Shown: positions 34,720 through 43,775 of the stretch, in pieces
Numbering within the stretch: position 1 is the first letter of the stretch
How the letters are laid out: each line of letters opens with the position of its first letter
NCBI GenBank assembly: GCA_031268385.1
Contig: JAIRXH010000061.1
Location: 1 to 44,554, forward strand
Length of the DNA stretch: 44,554 bases
Reading direction: 5' to 3'
Origin: Treponema sp.
Lineage (GTDB): Bacteria; Spirochaetota; Spirochaetia; Treponematales; Breznakiellaceae
The notes under the pieces: model-generated
The model's database searches: none
Told to the model about the DNA's origin: nothing
The model's input: only the letters and a program-made list of their open reading frames with translations
Position numbers and translations under genes: made by a program

Positions 34720-36087
34720 ATGGATGATTATTACCGTCTTGTATACCATTTAAGCCCCAGGCAGGGCTGGATGAACGATCCCAATGGCCTCATCCAGTTC
34801 CGGGGATCCTACCACGCCTTCTATCAGCACTATCCCCACGCTCCGGAGCCGGGACCCATGCATTGGGGGCACGCGGTAAGCAGGGACATGGTTCACTGGG
34901 ATCATCTGCCCATCGCCCTGTATCCCGGCGCTGGGGGTGATCCGGCCTGCTTTACCGGCAGCGCCGTGGATAACGGCGGGGAATTCACGCTGATCTATAC
35001 CGCACACAGCAAGAAACGCTCCCCCATGGAAGTCCAGTGCATAGCCACCAGCGCGGACGGGATCCATTTTACCGACTATGAACATAATCCCGTAATATCA
35101 TCCCAGCCTGCGGGCTACGGCGAGGATTTCCGGGATCCAAAGGTCTTTCGCCGCGGGAAGGACTGGTACCTTGTCGCGGGCTGTACTAAAGACGGTCGGG
35201 GCGGGATTCTGCTTTACCGGTCAAGGGATCTGCGGCAATGGGACTACAGGGGACTTTTCTGCCAGTCCGACGGCAGCCAGGGAACCATGTGGGAATGCCC
35301 CAATTTTTTTGAACTTGAAGGCGTTTGGACTCTCCTCTGTTCCCCAATGAACATGGAAAAGGCCAAATGCATCTTTATAACCGGCCGGGCAGATTTTGAA
35401 AAACCGGCCTTTACCCAGGAACAATGGCAAAACGCCGATTATGGCCATGAATTCTACGCCCCCCAGGTCTTTCAGGATGACCAGGGGCGGCGGATTCTTA
35501 TCGGCTGGATGGATATGTGGAACGGGGAATTCCCTACCCGTAAGGACGGATGGGCCGGGGCATTCACCTTTCCCCGGGAACTTTTCTTGCGCAATGGAAA
35601 AGTACATCAAAGGCCGATAGAAGAACTGGCCCTGCTCCGAAAGAAAGATCTGTTTTCAGGAAGCCTCAGCCTGACGCCGGGTAAAAAAAACAACCTTTCA
35701 AACATAACAGGGGATTGCCTGGAAATAGCGTTTAACATCCCCGCCGCGCCGGCGGAGGACACGGTTCTCAAGTTGCTGCTCCGCGCTTCCGGGGACGGGA
35801 AAGAGCGGACTCTCCTTCAATGGGATCTGGGTTCCCGTGTTTTTATCCTGGACAAGGAACAAAGTGGCGCCGGGCGTCCCGGAAAGTTCATGGTCCCCTG
35901 GGAAAAAGACGGGGACATGGAGGTCCAGATCCTTATTGACCGGTCTTCAATAGAGGTATTTCTGTTTCAGGGCAGATATACCGTTACCAGTCGGATTTAT
36001 CCCCAGCCCTCGTCGGTTTTTTACGATATTTTCACGGAAGGGGGCGGGCTTTCCATTCCGGCCATGAGGATTATTGAACTGGGGTAA
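34720..36087 (+). CDS. GH32 beta-fructofuranosidase (sucrose/fructan hydrolase), copy 1
   Basis: A 455-aa glycoside hydrolase family 32 enzyme cleaving terminal fructose from sucrose, sucrose 6-phosphate or fructo-oligosaccharides. The three catalytic blocks are WMNDPNG (nucleophile D20), FRDPK (residues 137-141) and WECPN (acid/base E192). No signal peptide is present, so it acts in the cytosol on imported sugar. The ATG at 34720 has GGAGGAG 6 nt upstream; 50 further upstream codons lie over the operator O2 and are not coding. It is first in the operon GH32-LacI-GH32. Confidence 0.95.
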   Translation: MDDYYRLVYHLSPRQGWMNDPNGLIQFRGSYHAFYQHYPHAPEPGPMHWGHAVSRDMVHWDHLPIALYPGAGGDPACFTGSAVDNGGEFTLIYTAHSKKRSPMEVQCIATSADGIHFTDYEHNPVISSQPAGYGEDFRDPKVFRRGKDWYLVAGCTKDGRGGILLYRSRDLRQWDYRGLFCQSDGSQGTMWECPNFFELEGVWTLLCSPMNMEKAKCIFITGRADFEKPAFTQEQWQNADYGHEFYAPQVFQDDQGRRILIGWMDMWNGEFPTRKDGWAGAFTFPRELFLRNGKVHQRPIEELALLRKKDLFSGSLSLTPGKKNNLSNITGDCLEIAFNIPAAPAEDTVLKLLLRASGDGKERTLLQWDLGSRVFILDKEQSGAGRPGKFMVPWEKDGDMEVQILIDRSSIEVFLFQGRYTVTSRIYPQPSSVFYDIFTEGGGLSIPAMRIIELG

Positions 36088-36133
36088 ATTGGATATGATC
36101 GGGGGTATCAGAACAATACGAGTGAGGCTACCC

Positions 36134-37108
36134 ATGGCTAATATACGGGATGTGGCGGAACGGGCGGGGGTCGGTATAGGCACGGTCTCCCGTGTGTTGA
36201 ATAACTCAGGCTATGTCTCTGCCGAAGCCAGGCTCAAAATCGAACAGACAATGGCGGAGCTTGAATTTACCCCCAATCAGATGGCCCGGAACTTGGGCAG
36301 GCAGAGTAACAATCTGGTTGCCATAATCGTCCCGAATATCGGTCATCCCTTCTTTGGGGATTACATCAAGCACGCGGAAATGGAACTGTACATGCGGGGT
36401 TACAAGACAGTGGTCTGCGATACCATGCAGAGAAGAGACCGGGAGCAGGAATTTTTGGATATGCTTCGCCGCCGGGCGGTAGACGGGATCATCATGGGTT
36501 CCCATGCACTGGAAGACGAAGAGTACCGTAAAACCAAGGGGCCTATCGTCTCCATGGAACAACGGCTGGGAAAGGGAATTCCCCTGATCTGTTCGGATCA
36601 CCGCAAGGGGGGACGCCTGGCGGCCCGGCGCCTGGCGGAACGGGGCTGCCGTCAAGTGGCCCAGTTTGTCGAGCGGGGGGCGGAGAAACCCGCCGACGCG
36701 CGGTACCTGGCTTTTGCCGAATTTCTGGAAGAGAAAAACATAAAGGTATATGAAATTTCCACCAATTATAACCGTCTGGACTTTGCCGTTTATTTGCAAA
36801 CCGCGAACAAGCTCTTTAACGAACAGCCGCGGATTGACGGTTTTTTCGGTGTAGACCTGGCGGCCTGCGCGGTTCTCAAGGTGGCCCACCAGCGGGGCAT
36901 CCCGGTGCCGGAAAAGCTCAAGGTGGTAGGTTATGACGGCAGCATGATCTCCGAAATAGGACCCCAGAACATCACTACGGTAGTCCAGCCTATCCGGGAA
37001 ATAGCACAGCATTCCGTGGCCGCCGTGGTTGATCTTATTGAAAACCGTCCCCGGCTGCGGGACGAGACCATACTGGATGTCTACCTTCACGAAGGGGACA
37101 CCGCCTGA
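36134..37108 (+). CDS. LacI-family transcriptional regulator
   Basis: A 324-aa repressor. The N-terminal helix-turn-helix MANIRDVAERAGVGIGTVS and hinge 'MARNLGRQSNNLVAIIVP' precede a periplasmic-binding-protein-like effector domain. ATG at 36134 with GAGG 7 nt upstream. It lies between two GH32 genes and is the obvious candidate to bind O1 and O2, with a sugar or sugar phosphate as inducer. Confidence 0.95.
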   Translation: MANIRDVAERAGVGIGTVSRVLNNSGYVSAEARLKIEQTMAELEFTPNQMARNLGRQSNNLVAIIVPNIGHPFFGDYIKHAEMELYMRGYKTVVCDTMQRRDREQEFLDMLRRRAVDGIIMGSHALEDEEYRKTKGPIVSMEQRLGKGIPLICSDHRKGGRLAARRLAERGCRQVAQFVERGAEKPADARYLAFAEFLEEKNIKVYEISTNYNRLDFAVYLQTANKLFNEQPRIDGFFGVDLAACAVLKVAHQRGIPVPEKLKVVGYDGSMISEIGPQNITTVVQPIREIAQHSVAAVVDLIENRPRLRDETILDVYLHEGDTA

Positions 37109-37168
37109 AGGAAGTTTTGAAAAATTCACTTTCTTGAACTTTACCGTTCAGGAAAAAGGAGAACCGTC

Positions 37169-38539
37169 ATGCAGGACTACTACCGCCCCGTATATCATTT
37201 TACGCCAAGGCAGGGCTGGATGAACGATCCCAACGGGCTTATCCAGTTTCGGGGGACCTACCATGCCTTTTACCAGCATAACCCCTATGCCCCCAAGTGG
37301 GGACCTATGCACTGGGGTCACGCGGCAAGCCGGGATCTCGTCCACTGGGAACATCTGCCTATCGCACTGTACCCGGATCAGGATTACGAGACAGGCTGTT
37401 TTTCCGGCAGCGCGGTGGATAACAAGGGGGAACTTACCCTTGTCTACACGGCCCACCACGACGGACGTTCCCCCCGGGAAACCCAATGCCTTGCCCTGAG
37501 CCGGGACGGCATCTACTTTAACAAATACGAAAAAAATCCGGTCATCGGCGGAGCCCCGGCGGGTTACAGCGAGGAATTCAGGGACCCCAAGGTTTTTCAC
37601 CATGGGGAAACCTGGTACAGCGTGGTTGGCTGCGCCCGGGAAAACCGGGGCGGGGTGCTGCTTTACAGATCAAAAAACCTGCGCCAATGGGATCTGGCGG
37701 GCCGGTTTTGCGAATCCTCTGGCGATCAGGGAATCATGTGGGAGTGCCCCAATTTTTTCGAGATAGACGGCGCATGGGTACTCCTTGTCTCTCCTATCGA
37801 TATGGAAAAGGCACGGACCATTTTTATTACCGGGGAGGTTGATTTTGAAAAACCTGTCTTTACCCAGAAACGCTGGCGCAAAGCGGACTATGGTTACGAT
37901 TTCTACGCCCCCCAGGTCTTTACCGATGATCGGGGACGGCGCATCCTCTTTAGCTGGATGGATCTGTGGAAGGGAGACTTCTCCACACTCACCGACGGCT
38001 GGGCCGGGGCCCTTACCTTTCCCAGAGAACTCTTTCTGGAGAACGGCGTAGTATGTCAACGGCCGGTTGAAGAGCTGGCTCTGCTTCGTAAAAAAGAACT
38101 CTTTTCAGGCCCCCTTTCCCTTTTACCGGGCAAACGAAACAACCTTTCCGGCATAGAGGGGGATTGTCTTGAAATAGCCTTTACCATCCCGAAGAACGAA
38201 GCCTTCCTGACCATGTATCTGCGGGCCTCCGGGGACAGGAAAGAAAAAACCGTTTTATCGTGGGACCCTTCTTCCCGGATGTTCAGTCTGGACAAGGGGC
38301 ACAGCGGTATTGGGCGGCCGGAGAAGATCAACATCCCCCTCAAGGAGGACGGGGAAAACGATATTGATCTGCGGATACTTATCGACCGCTCCTCGCTGGA
38401 ACTGTTTCTCTACGGCGGGAAGTACACCGTCACCAACTGGATCTTCCCGCAGCCATCGTCCTTTTTTTACGATATTTTCGCGGAGGGAAGGGAAATTTCC
38501 ATCCCGGACATGAGGATCTTTGAACTGGGACTGGGATAA
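37169..38539 (+). CDS. GH32 beta-fructofuranosidase, copy 2
   Basis: A 456-aa cytosolic GH32 enzyme with the same catalytic set: D20 in WMNDPNG, FRDPK and E192 in WECPN. Over the first 200 residues I count 138 identities to copy 1 with no gaps, so the two arose by duplication. The strongest difference is at residues 71-76 (DYETGC-type loop rather than GGDPAC), near the substrate pocket. AAAAAGGAGAACC precedes the ATG. Confidence 0.95.
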   Translation: MQDYYRPVYHFTPRQGWMNDPNGLIQFRGTYHAFYQHNPYAPKWGPMHWGHAASRDLVHWEHLPIALYPDQDYETGCFSGSAVDNKGELTLVYTAHHDGRSPRETQCLALSRDGIYFNKYEKNPVIGGAPAGYSEEFRDPKVFHHGETWYSVVGCARENRGGVLLYRSKNLRQWDLAGRFCESSGDQGIMWECPNFFEIDGAWVLLVSPIDMEKARTIFITGEVDFEKPVFTQKRWRKADYGYDFYAPQVFTDDRGRRILFSWMDLWKGDFSTLTDGWAGALTFPRELFLENGVVCQRPVEELALLRKKELFSGPLSLLPGKRNNLSGIEGDCLEIAFTIPKNEAFLTMYLRASGDRKEKTVLSWDPSSRMFSLDKGHSGIGRPEKINIPLKEDGENDIDLRILIDRSSLELFLYGGKYTVTNWIFPQPSSFFYDIFAEGREISIPDMRIFELGLG

Positions 38540-38839
38540 CGGACCTGGGTATATTTCTTTTCACCGTGTTAATACGGGCTAATTGAGCCGGTTCCAAAAT
38601 CATGGTCCTTTCGGACTGCCTGATCTTGGAACTGTCTCATATCCCGAAAGTTTTTCAAAAAACTCTTGTGTATTTTTTCCGCCAATGATAAGATAACACA
38701 GTTTGTCTTTTATCTAATCCTCTTTATTCCTCCTGTCGTACCGGACAGGGGGGAGGTGTCGTAACATACTTTAAAAGAACGGGGTAAAGATGCATTTTTC
38801 TTTTATGGCTCATATTGTCCATGGCAAGAGGGAGATGGC
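38540..38839. other. 300-bp intergenic region with an imperfect hairpin
   Basis: A long hairpin spans 38591-38632: GTTCCAA pairs with TTGGAAC, then ATCA with TGAT and GTCC with GGAC, around a TTTC-type loop. A second small inverted repeat, AGTTTTTcAAAAAACT, follows at about 38649-38664, before a T-run at 38672. This may be the terminator of the GH32 operon. I see no gene and no clear promoter for the nitrilase gene. Confidence 0.5.
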
Positions 38840-39571
38840 ATGAAAATTGCCATTTCGGCTGTTGCTATAGCAACCATGGACGGACTTTTTGAGCAAAATT
38901 ATGAACGTGCGTTTTTCCTGGGCGGCCTATGTCTGGCCTATAAACCGGATATAATTCTGTTTCCCGAAACTTTTGCGGGAGCTTTTGACGGGCCTGATAT
39001 TACGCGTTACGCCGAGGACCCTGAAAGCAAAAACGTTCAATGGTTTCGCGCTTTGTCCGCCAGGGGAGATTGTATCACCGCAATTGGTTATATGGAAAAA
39101 ACCCCCAGGGGAATTAAAAATGCCTGTGTCATTTTTGACAGGGGGAAGCTGATAGGAGTACATTACAAAAAGCAGCTTTGGCCGGATACTCTGCGCCCGT
39201 ACCGCGATGAGCCCGCGCTTATGCTGCAGGGAGAAAGCGTGGGCATATTTGATACCAGGTTTGGCCGAATGGGAGTCTTGATTTGTTATGAAAATGAGAT
39301 TCCCGAAAACTGGACCGCTCTCAGGGGAAAGGTTGATTTTATCCTCAGTCCCTATAATTGCGAAAACGATCCGGTCGGACGCAGTAAACAGATGGCCGCG
39401 AACACCGGCGTTCCTTCGGCATGGGCGGATCGTACGGGCACTGTTTTCCAGGGCGATCATTATATGCCCAATATGGGTTCGGCCGGATTGATGGACAAGG
39501 ACGGCGCCGTAATTAAAAAGTCGGCGCCCGGCGTTGAAGATATTGTTATCGGGAAAATATATATCGATTGA
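38840..39571 (+). CDS. Nitrilase/carbon-nitrogen hydrolase family protein
   Basis: A 243-aa cytosolic amidase or nitrilase relative. The catalytic triad is E43 (LFPETF), K110 (HYKKQL) and C149 (ICYENEIP). Members hydrolyse amides, nitriles or carbamoyl compounds; here the substrate is unknown, but a sugar transporter and an esterase follow, which suggests an N-acylated or amide-bearing sugar as a possibility. GAGGGAGATGGC precedes ATG. It ends in a terminator 13 bp downstream. Confidence 0.9.
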   Translation: MKIAISAVAIATMDGLFEQNYERAFFLGGLCLAYKPDIILFPETFAGAFDGPDITRYAEDPESKNVQWFRALSARGDCITAIGYMEKTPRGIKNACVIFDRGKLIGVHYKKQLWPDTLRPYRDEPALMLQGESVGIFDTRFGRMGVLICYENEIPENWTALRGKVDFILSPYNCENDPVGRSKQMAANTGVPSAWADRTGTVFQGDHYMPNMGSAGLMDKDGAVIKKSAPGVEDIVIGKIYID

Positions 39572-39583
39572 CATAAACAAAGA

Positions 39584-39619
39584 AAAAAGCCGGCTGACGG
39601 TTCGCGGGTTGGCTTTTTA
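39584..39619 (+). terminator. Intrinsic terminator of the nitrilase gene
   Basis: AAAAAGCC (39584-39591) pairs with GGCTTTTT (39611-39618) across a GC-rich loop region; the T-run is part of the stem. Confidence 0.75.
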
Positions 39620-39634
39620 TATTTGAAACGGAAT

Positions 39635-39662
39635 TTGTTCAATAACTGAAGTTATTGAACAA
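39635..39662. repeat. Perfect 13-bp-arm hairpin before the third binding-protein gene
   Basis: TTGTTCAATAACT (39635-39647), GA, AGTTATTGAACAA (39650-39662). It lies 10 bp ahead of the ribosome site of the binding-protein gene, so it is in the leader RNA. It could be an operator or an RNA protection element. A half-copy GTTGAACAAGG occurs at 44352, ahead of another gene. Confidence 0.85.
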
Positions 39663-39685
39663 CTCTATTTTAAGGAGGCATAGTT

Positions 39686-40984
39686 ATGAAAAGGATTACT
39701 GCTTTGTCGTTTGTTTTTCTGATTGTCGTCTGTTTCGCGGCTTTCGCGGGCGGTGGCAGTCAGGGTTCGGCGGGATCCAAAGAAGCTCCCGTTCTTTTTA
39801 ATTGGACTTGGGATCAGGCAAAATCGGAGGCAATGGTCGCGGCCTACAATTCATCTCATGCCAACACGCCGCTCAAATCTGACGAGATTATCATCGCCGC
39901 GCAGGATTATCTTCCCAAACTTCAGCAGACCTTTGCTTCGGGAGGGAGGCTTCCCGACATTCTCAGCGCCGAAATGGGGCAGCGTGGCGCCCTGTATTCA
40001 ATGGATATATGGGAGCGGCTTGACGCCGCTCCGTATAACCTTGACACTTCGATCTTTATCGATGCTGTCGTCGGCGGCATGAAAAACGCGAAGGGAGAAG
40101 TCATAGCCCTTGAAAACGCCCTCAATCCCGCGGGCATGGCGTACAAGCGCGATCTGGCCAAACAGTACCTGGGTACCGACGATCCGGCCAAACTTGAGGC
40201 GATGTTCAAAGATTATGACGCGTATTCAAAGCTTGGCGCCGAGGTGTATAAAAACTCAGGCGGCAAGGTAACGCTCTTTATAGGACTCCGTGACGTTGCC
40301 GATATGATGAGCAGGCAGGTGCGCAACATAAGCAATCTTGATGCTGGCGGCAATGTCAATGTTTCCGGCAAGATGAGGAGAATCTTCAGCGTCGTAAAGA
40401 GCGTGCAGACGAACCATGGAGCTGGCAATATCGTTTCGGGTACCCCTGCCTGGAACGCAGCCATCGGACAAAAGGCGTTTATATTCTTCCCCTGCGCATC
40501 ATGGGCGCCCAAATACCAGATCGTCCCGAACGATCCCAATGGCAAGGGCAACTGGGGCATATTCATTCCCGCCGGCGGTCCCTACGGATCGGGTGGTACA
40601 TCTATGGGGCTCGCCAAGACAACCAAGTATAAAAAAGAAGTCTATGATTTCCTGTTCTGGACCTACACCAGCAAGTCGGCCGCCGAAGCTCTCAAGAAAG
40701 AACAGGATATGTTCCTTCCCGTCAAATCACTCTATGTGGACCCGAGTTACGCGACGGGAACCACCGAATGGTTCAGCTCTCAGGATCTGTTCAAAATCCT
40801 CTATGTCGATCTCGCGCCGGTCGTTCCGCCCCCGGCTATTACCGTGTATGACAACATGGTGACCGATTCGATGAATATGGTGCTCGATTCTCTTAACGCG
40901 GATTCTTCACTCAGCGTCGAAAAGATGATGGATATGTTCATGAAGGATCTCCAACAGAAAATACAGGATAAAAAGGTTCTTTAA
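39686..40984 (+). CDS. Sugar-binding protein of the third CUT1 importer
   Basis: A 432-aa family-1 binding protein. The signal peptide ends AAFAGGGSQG without a lipobox cysteine, a style shared with the binding protein at 3827. The body has the pattern 'GGRLPDILSAEMGQRGALYSMDIW' and 'GQKAFIFFPCASWAPKYQI'. ATG at 39686 with TAAGGAGGCATAG in front. It leads the operon SBP-permease-permease-esterase. The ligand is unknown. Confidence 0.92.
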   Translation: MKRITALSFVFLIVVCFAAFAGGGSQGSAGSKEAPVLFNWTWDQAKSEAMVAAYNSSHANTPLKSDEIIIAAQDYLPKLQQTFASGGRLPDILSAEMGQRGALYSMDIWERLDAAPYNLDTSIFIDAVVGGMKNAKGEVIALENALNPAGMAYKRDLAKQYLGTDDPAKLEAMFKDYDAYSKLGAEVYKNSGGKVTLFIGLRDVADMMSRQVRNISNLDAGGNVNVSGKMRRIFSVVKSVQTNHGAGNIVSGTPAWNAAIGQKAFIFFPCASWAPKYQIVPNDPNGKGNWGIFIPAGGPYGSGGTSMGLAKTTKYKKEVYDFLFWTYTSKSAAEALKKEQDMFLPVKSLYVDPSYATGTTEWFSSQDLFKILYVDLAPVVPPPAITVYDNMVTDSMNMVLDSLNADSSLSVEKMMDMFMKDLQQKIQDKKVL

Positions 40985-40995
40985 ACCGTTTTACG

Positions 40996-41029
40996 CCACC
41001 GGTGTTTTGAAATCCAAAACCGCCGGTGG
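40996..41029 (+). promoter_or_regulatory. Intercistronic hairpin after the third binding-protein gene
   Basis: CCACCGG (40996-41002) pairs with CCGGTGG (41023-41029), and GTTTTG (41004-41009) pairs with CAAAAC (41015-41020) inside it. It starts 12 bp after the stop codon and precedes the permeases. It parallels the hairpin at 5071-5104 and may protect or favour binding-protein mRNA. Confidence 0.75.
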
Positions 41030-41051
41030 TTTCATCAAAAGGAACAAGTTT

Positions 41052-41963
41052 TTGAAGAAAAAAAGTCTTGTACCTAAATACTGGATTCCCGTATTTCTTG
41101 GGCCCTTTGTTCTGTTTTATGCCGTATTTCATCTCTTTCCCATACTTAACTCATTTTATGTAAGCTTTACCGACTGGGACGGGCTTATCCCGACTTCAAA
41201 AAATTTTATCGGCCTTCGAAATTATGGCAAGGTTTTTCAGGACCCGCTTTTTTACCGGGCGCTTTTTAATACCCTGCGGATCATGGTTTTCCAGGTACCG
41301 CTAGTTATCATTACGGGGCTCCTTATCGCCGTACTGCTCAACAGCACCAGCCACGGAAGGCGTCTCGTGCAAACTCTGAATTTTCTGCCCTACATTACCA
41401 CTCCTGTGGCGATAGGTTTTATTTTCGCCTTTTTGTTTGACTGGAACATTGGACCCGTCAACGCGATTCTGCGTTTTTTTCACATCATCAGCGCAAATGT
41501 AAACTGGCTGGGTAGCAGTACCTGGGCGCCGGCGATAACGGTACTTCTTTCGGTGTGGCGGTATTTCGGATACTTTATGGTGCTGTACCTGGCGGGACTC
41601 GCCGCAGTACCGCAGGAACTGTACGAAGCGGCGGTGGTCGACGGGGCAAGCCCTGTGCAGAACTTTTTTTACATAACGCTTCCTATGGTGCGTCCGATAA
41701 CGGTTTTTGTAATCATAAACTCGATGATAGGAAGCTTTCAGCTTTTCGACGAACCGAATCTGCTTTTCGAGGGAAGTATGAACGGCGTTGTCGGAGGTCC
41801 CGGACGTTCGGTCTTGACGATCATGTGGTATTTCTATGATATTGCGTTCCGCAGCACATTCCGTTACGGGTACGGCGCGGCTCTTGCCTTTTCGCTGTGC
41901 CTCATCATCGCGTTTATTTCCATCTTGAACGTGAAAATTCTTAACAGGAAAGAGGATACATAA
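41052..41963 (+). CDS. ABC sugar permease (CUT1), first subunit of the third importer
   Basis: A 303-aa inner-membrane protein with six hydrophobic segments. The EAA loop is LYEAAVVDGASPVQNFFYITLP. There is no ATG near the start; the TTG at 41052 has AAAAGGAAC about 8 nt upstream. Another TTG at 41007 lies in the hairpin 40996-41029 with no ribosome site, so it is less likely. It is followed 1 bp later by the second permease. Confidence 0.88.
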   Translation: MKKKSLVPKYWIPVFLGPFVLFYAVFHLFPILNSFYVSFTDWDGLIPTSKNFIGLRNYGKVFQDPLFYRALFNTLRIMVFQVPLVIITGLLIAVLLNSTSHGRRLVQTLNFLPYITTPVAIGFIFAFLFDWNIGPVNAILRFFHIISANVNWLGSSTWAPAITVLLSVWRYFGYFMVLYLAGLAAVPQELYEAAVVDGASPVQNFFYITLPMVRPITVFVIINSMIGSFQLFDEPNLLFEGSMNGVVGGPGRSVLTIMWYFYDIAFRSTFRYGYGAALAFSLCLIIAFISILNVKILNRKEDT

Positions 41964-41964
41964 A

Positions 41965-42786
41965 GTGGTCATTTCACGCGCTGCAAAGGCGGTCAAATAT
42001 GCGTTCCTTTTTCTCGTTACATTCTTTTCGATAATACCCTTCGCGCTGATGATCGTAATGACCACCCACACCACCGAAGAGATATACACAGGAGTCGGAT
42101 TTATTCCAGGAAAAAATTTATTTGTCAATCTTAAATATGTTTTTTCGCCCGGTTTCTTTCGCGCATTTTACAACAGTATGGTCGTATCAATCATCGTCAC
42201 GTTTTGCAGCGCCCTCTTTTCATCAATGGCGGCGTACGCACTTGTGGCGTATCGTTTTAAGGGCCGCGGCGCAGTGTATAATTTTATTCTTCTGGTGATG
42301 ATGATTCCCAGTTCCATAAGCCTTGTAGGCTATATGTATGAAATGAGGGTTATGCGCCTGACAGCCACCTTGATTCCCATTATCGTACCCTGGTTCGCGC
42401 ACGGGTTCGGGGCCTTTTGGATGACCCAGTATTTAAAATCAGGCTTTCAGATTAACCTGGTCGAGAGCGCCCGCATAGACGGCTGTAACGAGTTGCGCCT
42501 TTTTTTCAGTATCGTAATCCCCTGCATCAGAACCGCAGTGGTTACCCTCGCGCTATTGGTATTTTTGTGGTCTTGGAATAGTTACCTTACGCCTCTTATT
42601 TTCATTAACAATTCGGCGAACATGACGATTCCCCTTTATATAAAAAGTCTGGGAAACGAATTTCGCACCGATTACGCGGCGCAGATTACGGGTCTCACGG
42701 TAAGTCTTGTCCCTGTTATTGTCCTGTTTATCGTGTTTTCAAAAAACTTTATCCAGGGAATAACGGCGGGGGCGATAAAAGGATAG
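41965..42786 (+). CDS. ABC sugar permease (CUT1), second subunit of the third importer
   Basis: A 273-aa inner-membrane protein. The EAA loop is NLVESARIDGCNELRLFFSIVIP and the C-terminus is 'KNFIQGITAGAIKG'. GTG start at 41965 directly after the previous stop, with AGAGGA 9 nt upstream. No ATPase is encoded in the neighbourhood. Confidence 0.92.
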   Translation: MVISRAAKAVKYAFLFLVTFFSIIPFALMIVMTTHTTEEIYTGVGFIPGKNLFVNLKYVFSPGFFRAFYNSMVVSIIVTFCSALFSSMAAYALVAYRFKGRGAVYNFILLVMMIPSSISLVGYMYEMRVMRLTATLIPIIVPWFAHGFGAFWMTQYLKSGFQINLVESARIDGCNELRLFFSIVIPCIRTAVVTLALLVFLWSWNSYLTPLIFINNSANMTIPLYIKSLGNEFRTDYAAQITGLTVSLVPVIVLFIVFSKNFIQGITAGAIKG

Positions 42787-42790
42787 CGCT

Positions 42791-43576
42791 ATGAAAAAAG
42801 AAATTGACGTTACACTGGACGAACGGCGGGTTCGTGTTGCGGCAAACATCGTCTATGGGCAAAGAAAATACTGGGGAGGACAAATCTACCGTAACCTTTC
42901 ATTGAGCCTTCTCTATCCCGAGGACGTGAGCCATTCGGGTGAGTCGCTCCCCCTTATTGTCTGGTTTTGCGGCGGCGCCTTTACGGAAGTGGACTGCAAT
43001 ATCTGGCTGCCGGAAATGAGCCGTTACGCACAACGCGGTTTTATCGTCGCTTCGGTAGAATATAGTACCACGCCGGCGACTGTTTTTCCCGAGCAGCTCG
43101 AGGACGCCAAACTCGCCATACGTTTTCTTAAAGCTCACGCGAAAGAATACTACCTTGATCCGTCAAGAGTCGCGGTCATGGGGGAATCGGCCGGGGGATA
43201 TATCACTGTCCTTTGCGCCTTAACGGGAAAAGACAAAAAGTATGACAAAAACGGCTATGAAGACTATTCGGATGAAGTGCAGGCGGCGGTTCCCTGGTAT
43301 GCGCCTTCGCAGATGTCACTCATGCCGCGCCCCCACCCGGGCTTTGTCGACGTGGCGCCGTTGATCACAAAGGACGCGCCGCCTTTTCTCGTGCTGCATG
43401 GCGATCGGGATGATCTTGTACCCATTCAGCAGAGCGAAATACTTTATGAAGGACTGCAAAAAGCGGGCGTTGACTCGGACTTTGTCGTAATAAAAGGAGC
43501 TGCGCACGGTGACCCTCTTCTTTGTCAGGAAAAAGTCCGGGAATTGGTTACCGCCTTTTTGAGTGAGAAACTCTAA
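42791..43576 (+). CDS. Alpha/beta-hydrolase esterase (carboxylesterase/acetylesterase-like)
   Basis: A 261-aa cytosolic hydrolase. The nucleophile elbow is GESAGG with S133. The predicted catalytic acid is D207 (HGDRDDLVP) and the histidine H239 (AAHGD). FCGGAF forms the oxyanion region. It sits 4 bp after the permease gene, so it probably deacylates an imported sugar or plant cell-wall fragment; that is an inference. Confidence 0.88.
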   Translation: MKKEIDVTLDERRVRVAANIVYGQRKYWGGQIYRNLSLSLLYPEDVSHSGESLPLIVWFCGGAFTEVDCNIWLPEMSRYAQRGFIVASVEYSTTPATVFPEQLEDAKLAIRFLKAHAKEYYLDPSRVAVMGESAGGYITVLCALTGKDKKYDKNGYEDYSDEVQAAVPWYAPSQMSLMPRPHPGFVDVAPLITKDAPPFLVLHGDRDDLVPIQQSEILYEGLQKAGVDSDFVVIKGAAHGDPLLCQEKVRELVTAFLSEKL

Positions 43577-43657
43577 CGGCGTACTGTCTCAAAATACCAT
43601 ATAACGTTCGCTGAATTGCTCCGAGAATCCTGTCCACGATTTCGCGTGGCTGAATAG

Positions 43658-43704
43658 CTCCCCCGCGCGAGTTCGAACCGCGGCCCCAGTAGTTAACAGT
43701 CATA
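43658..43704 (-). pseudogene. Decayed tRNA-Asn-like 3' half
   Basis: On the - strand: an anticodon loop CTGTTAA (GTT anticodon), a 5-nt spacer arm, a 5-nt variable loop, then the T-arm CGCGG-TTCGAAC-TCGCG with one G-U pair, the 7-nt acceptor strand CGGGGGA and a discriminator base, all at the exact spacings of a tRNA. The anticodon stem no longer pairs (TATGA/CTACT) and no matching TCCCCCG acceptor strand or D-arm is found upstream. So it is a fragment or relic rather than a working gene. The remainder of 43577-43775 has no other feature. Confidence 0.45.
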
Positions 43705-43775
43705 CGCGCAAGAGTGCCTGTGGACCACCTGCGGACGGGTAACAGCTTTCTTCCCCTTCTTCCTTTGTATCCTTC

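Noticed and set aside
38631-43593. Repeated 9-mer ACTGTCTCA at 38631 and about 43585 as possible direct repeats of a 5-kb cassette
   Set aside because: A 9-bp match is expected by chance in 44 kb and no longer similarity or transposase gene supports it.
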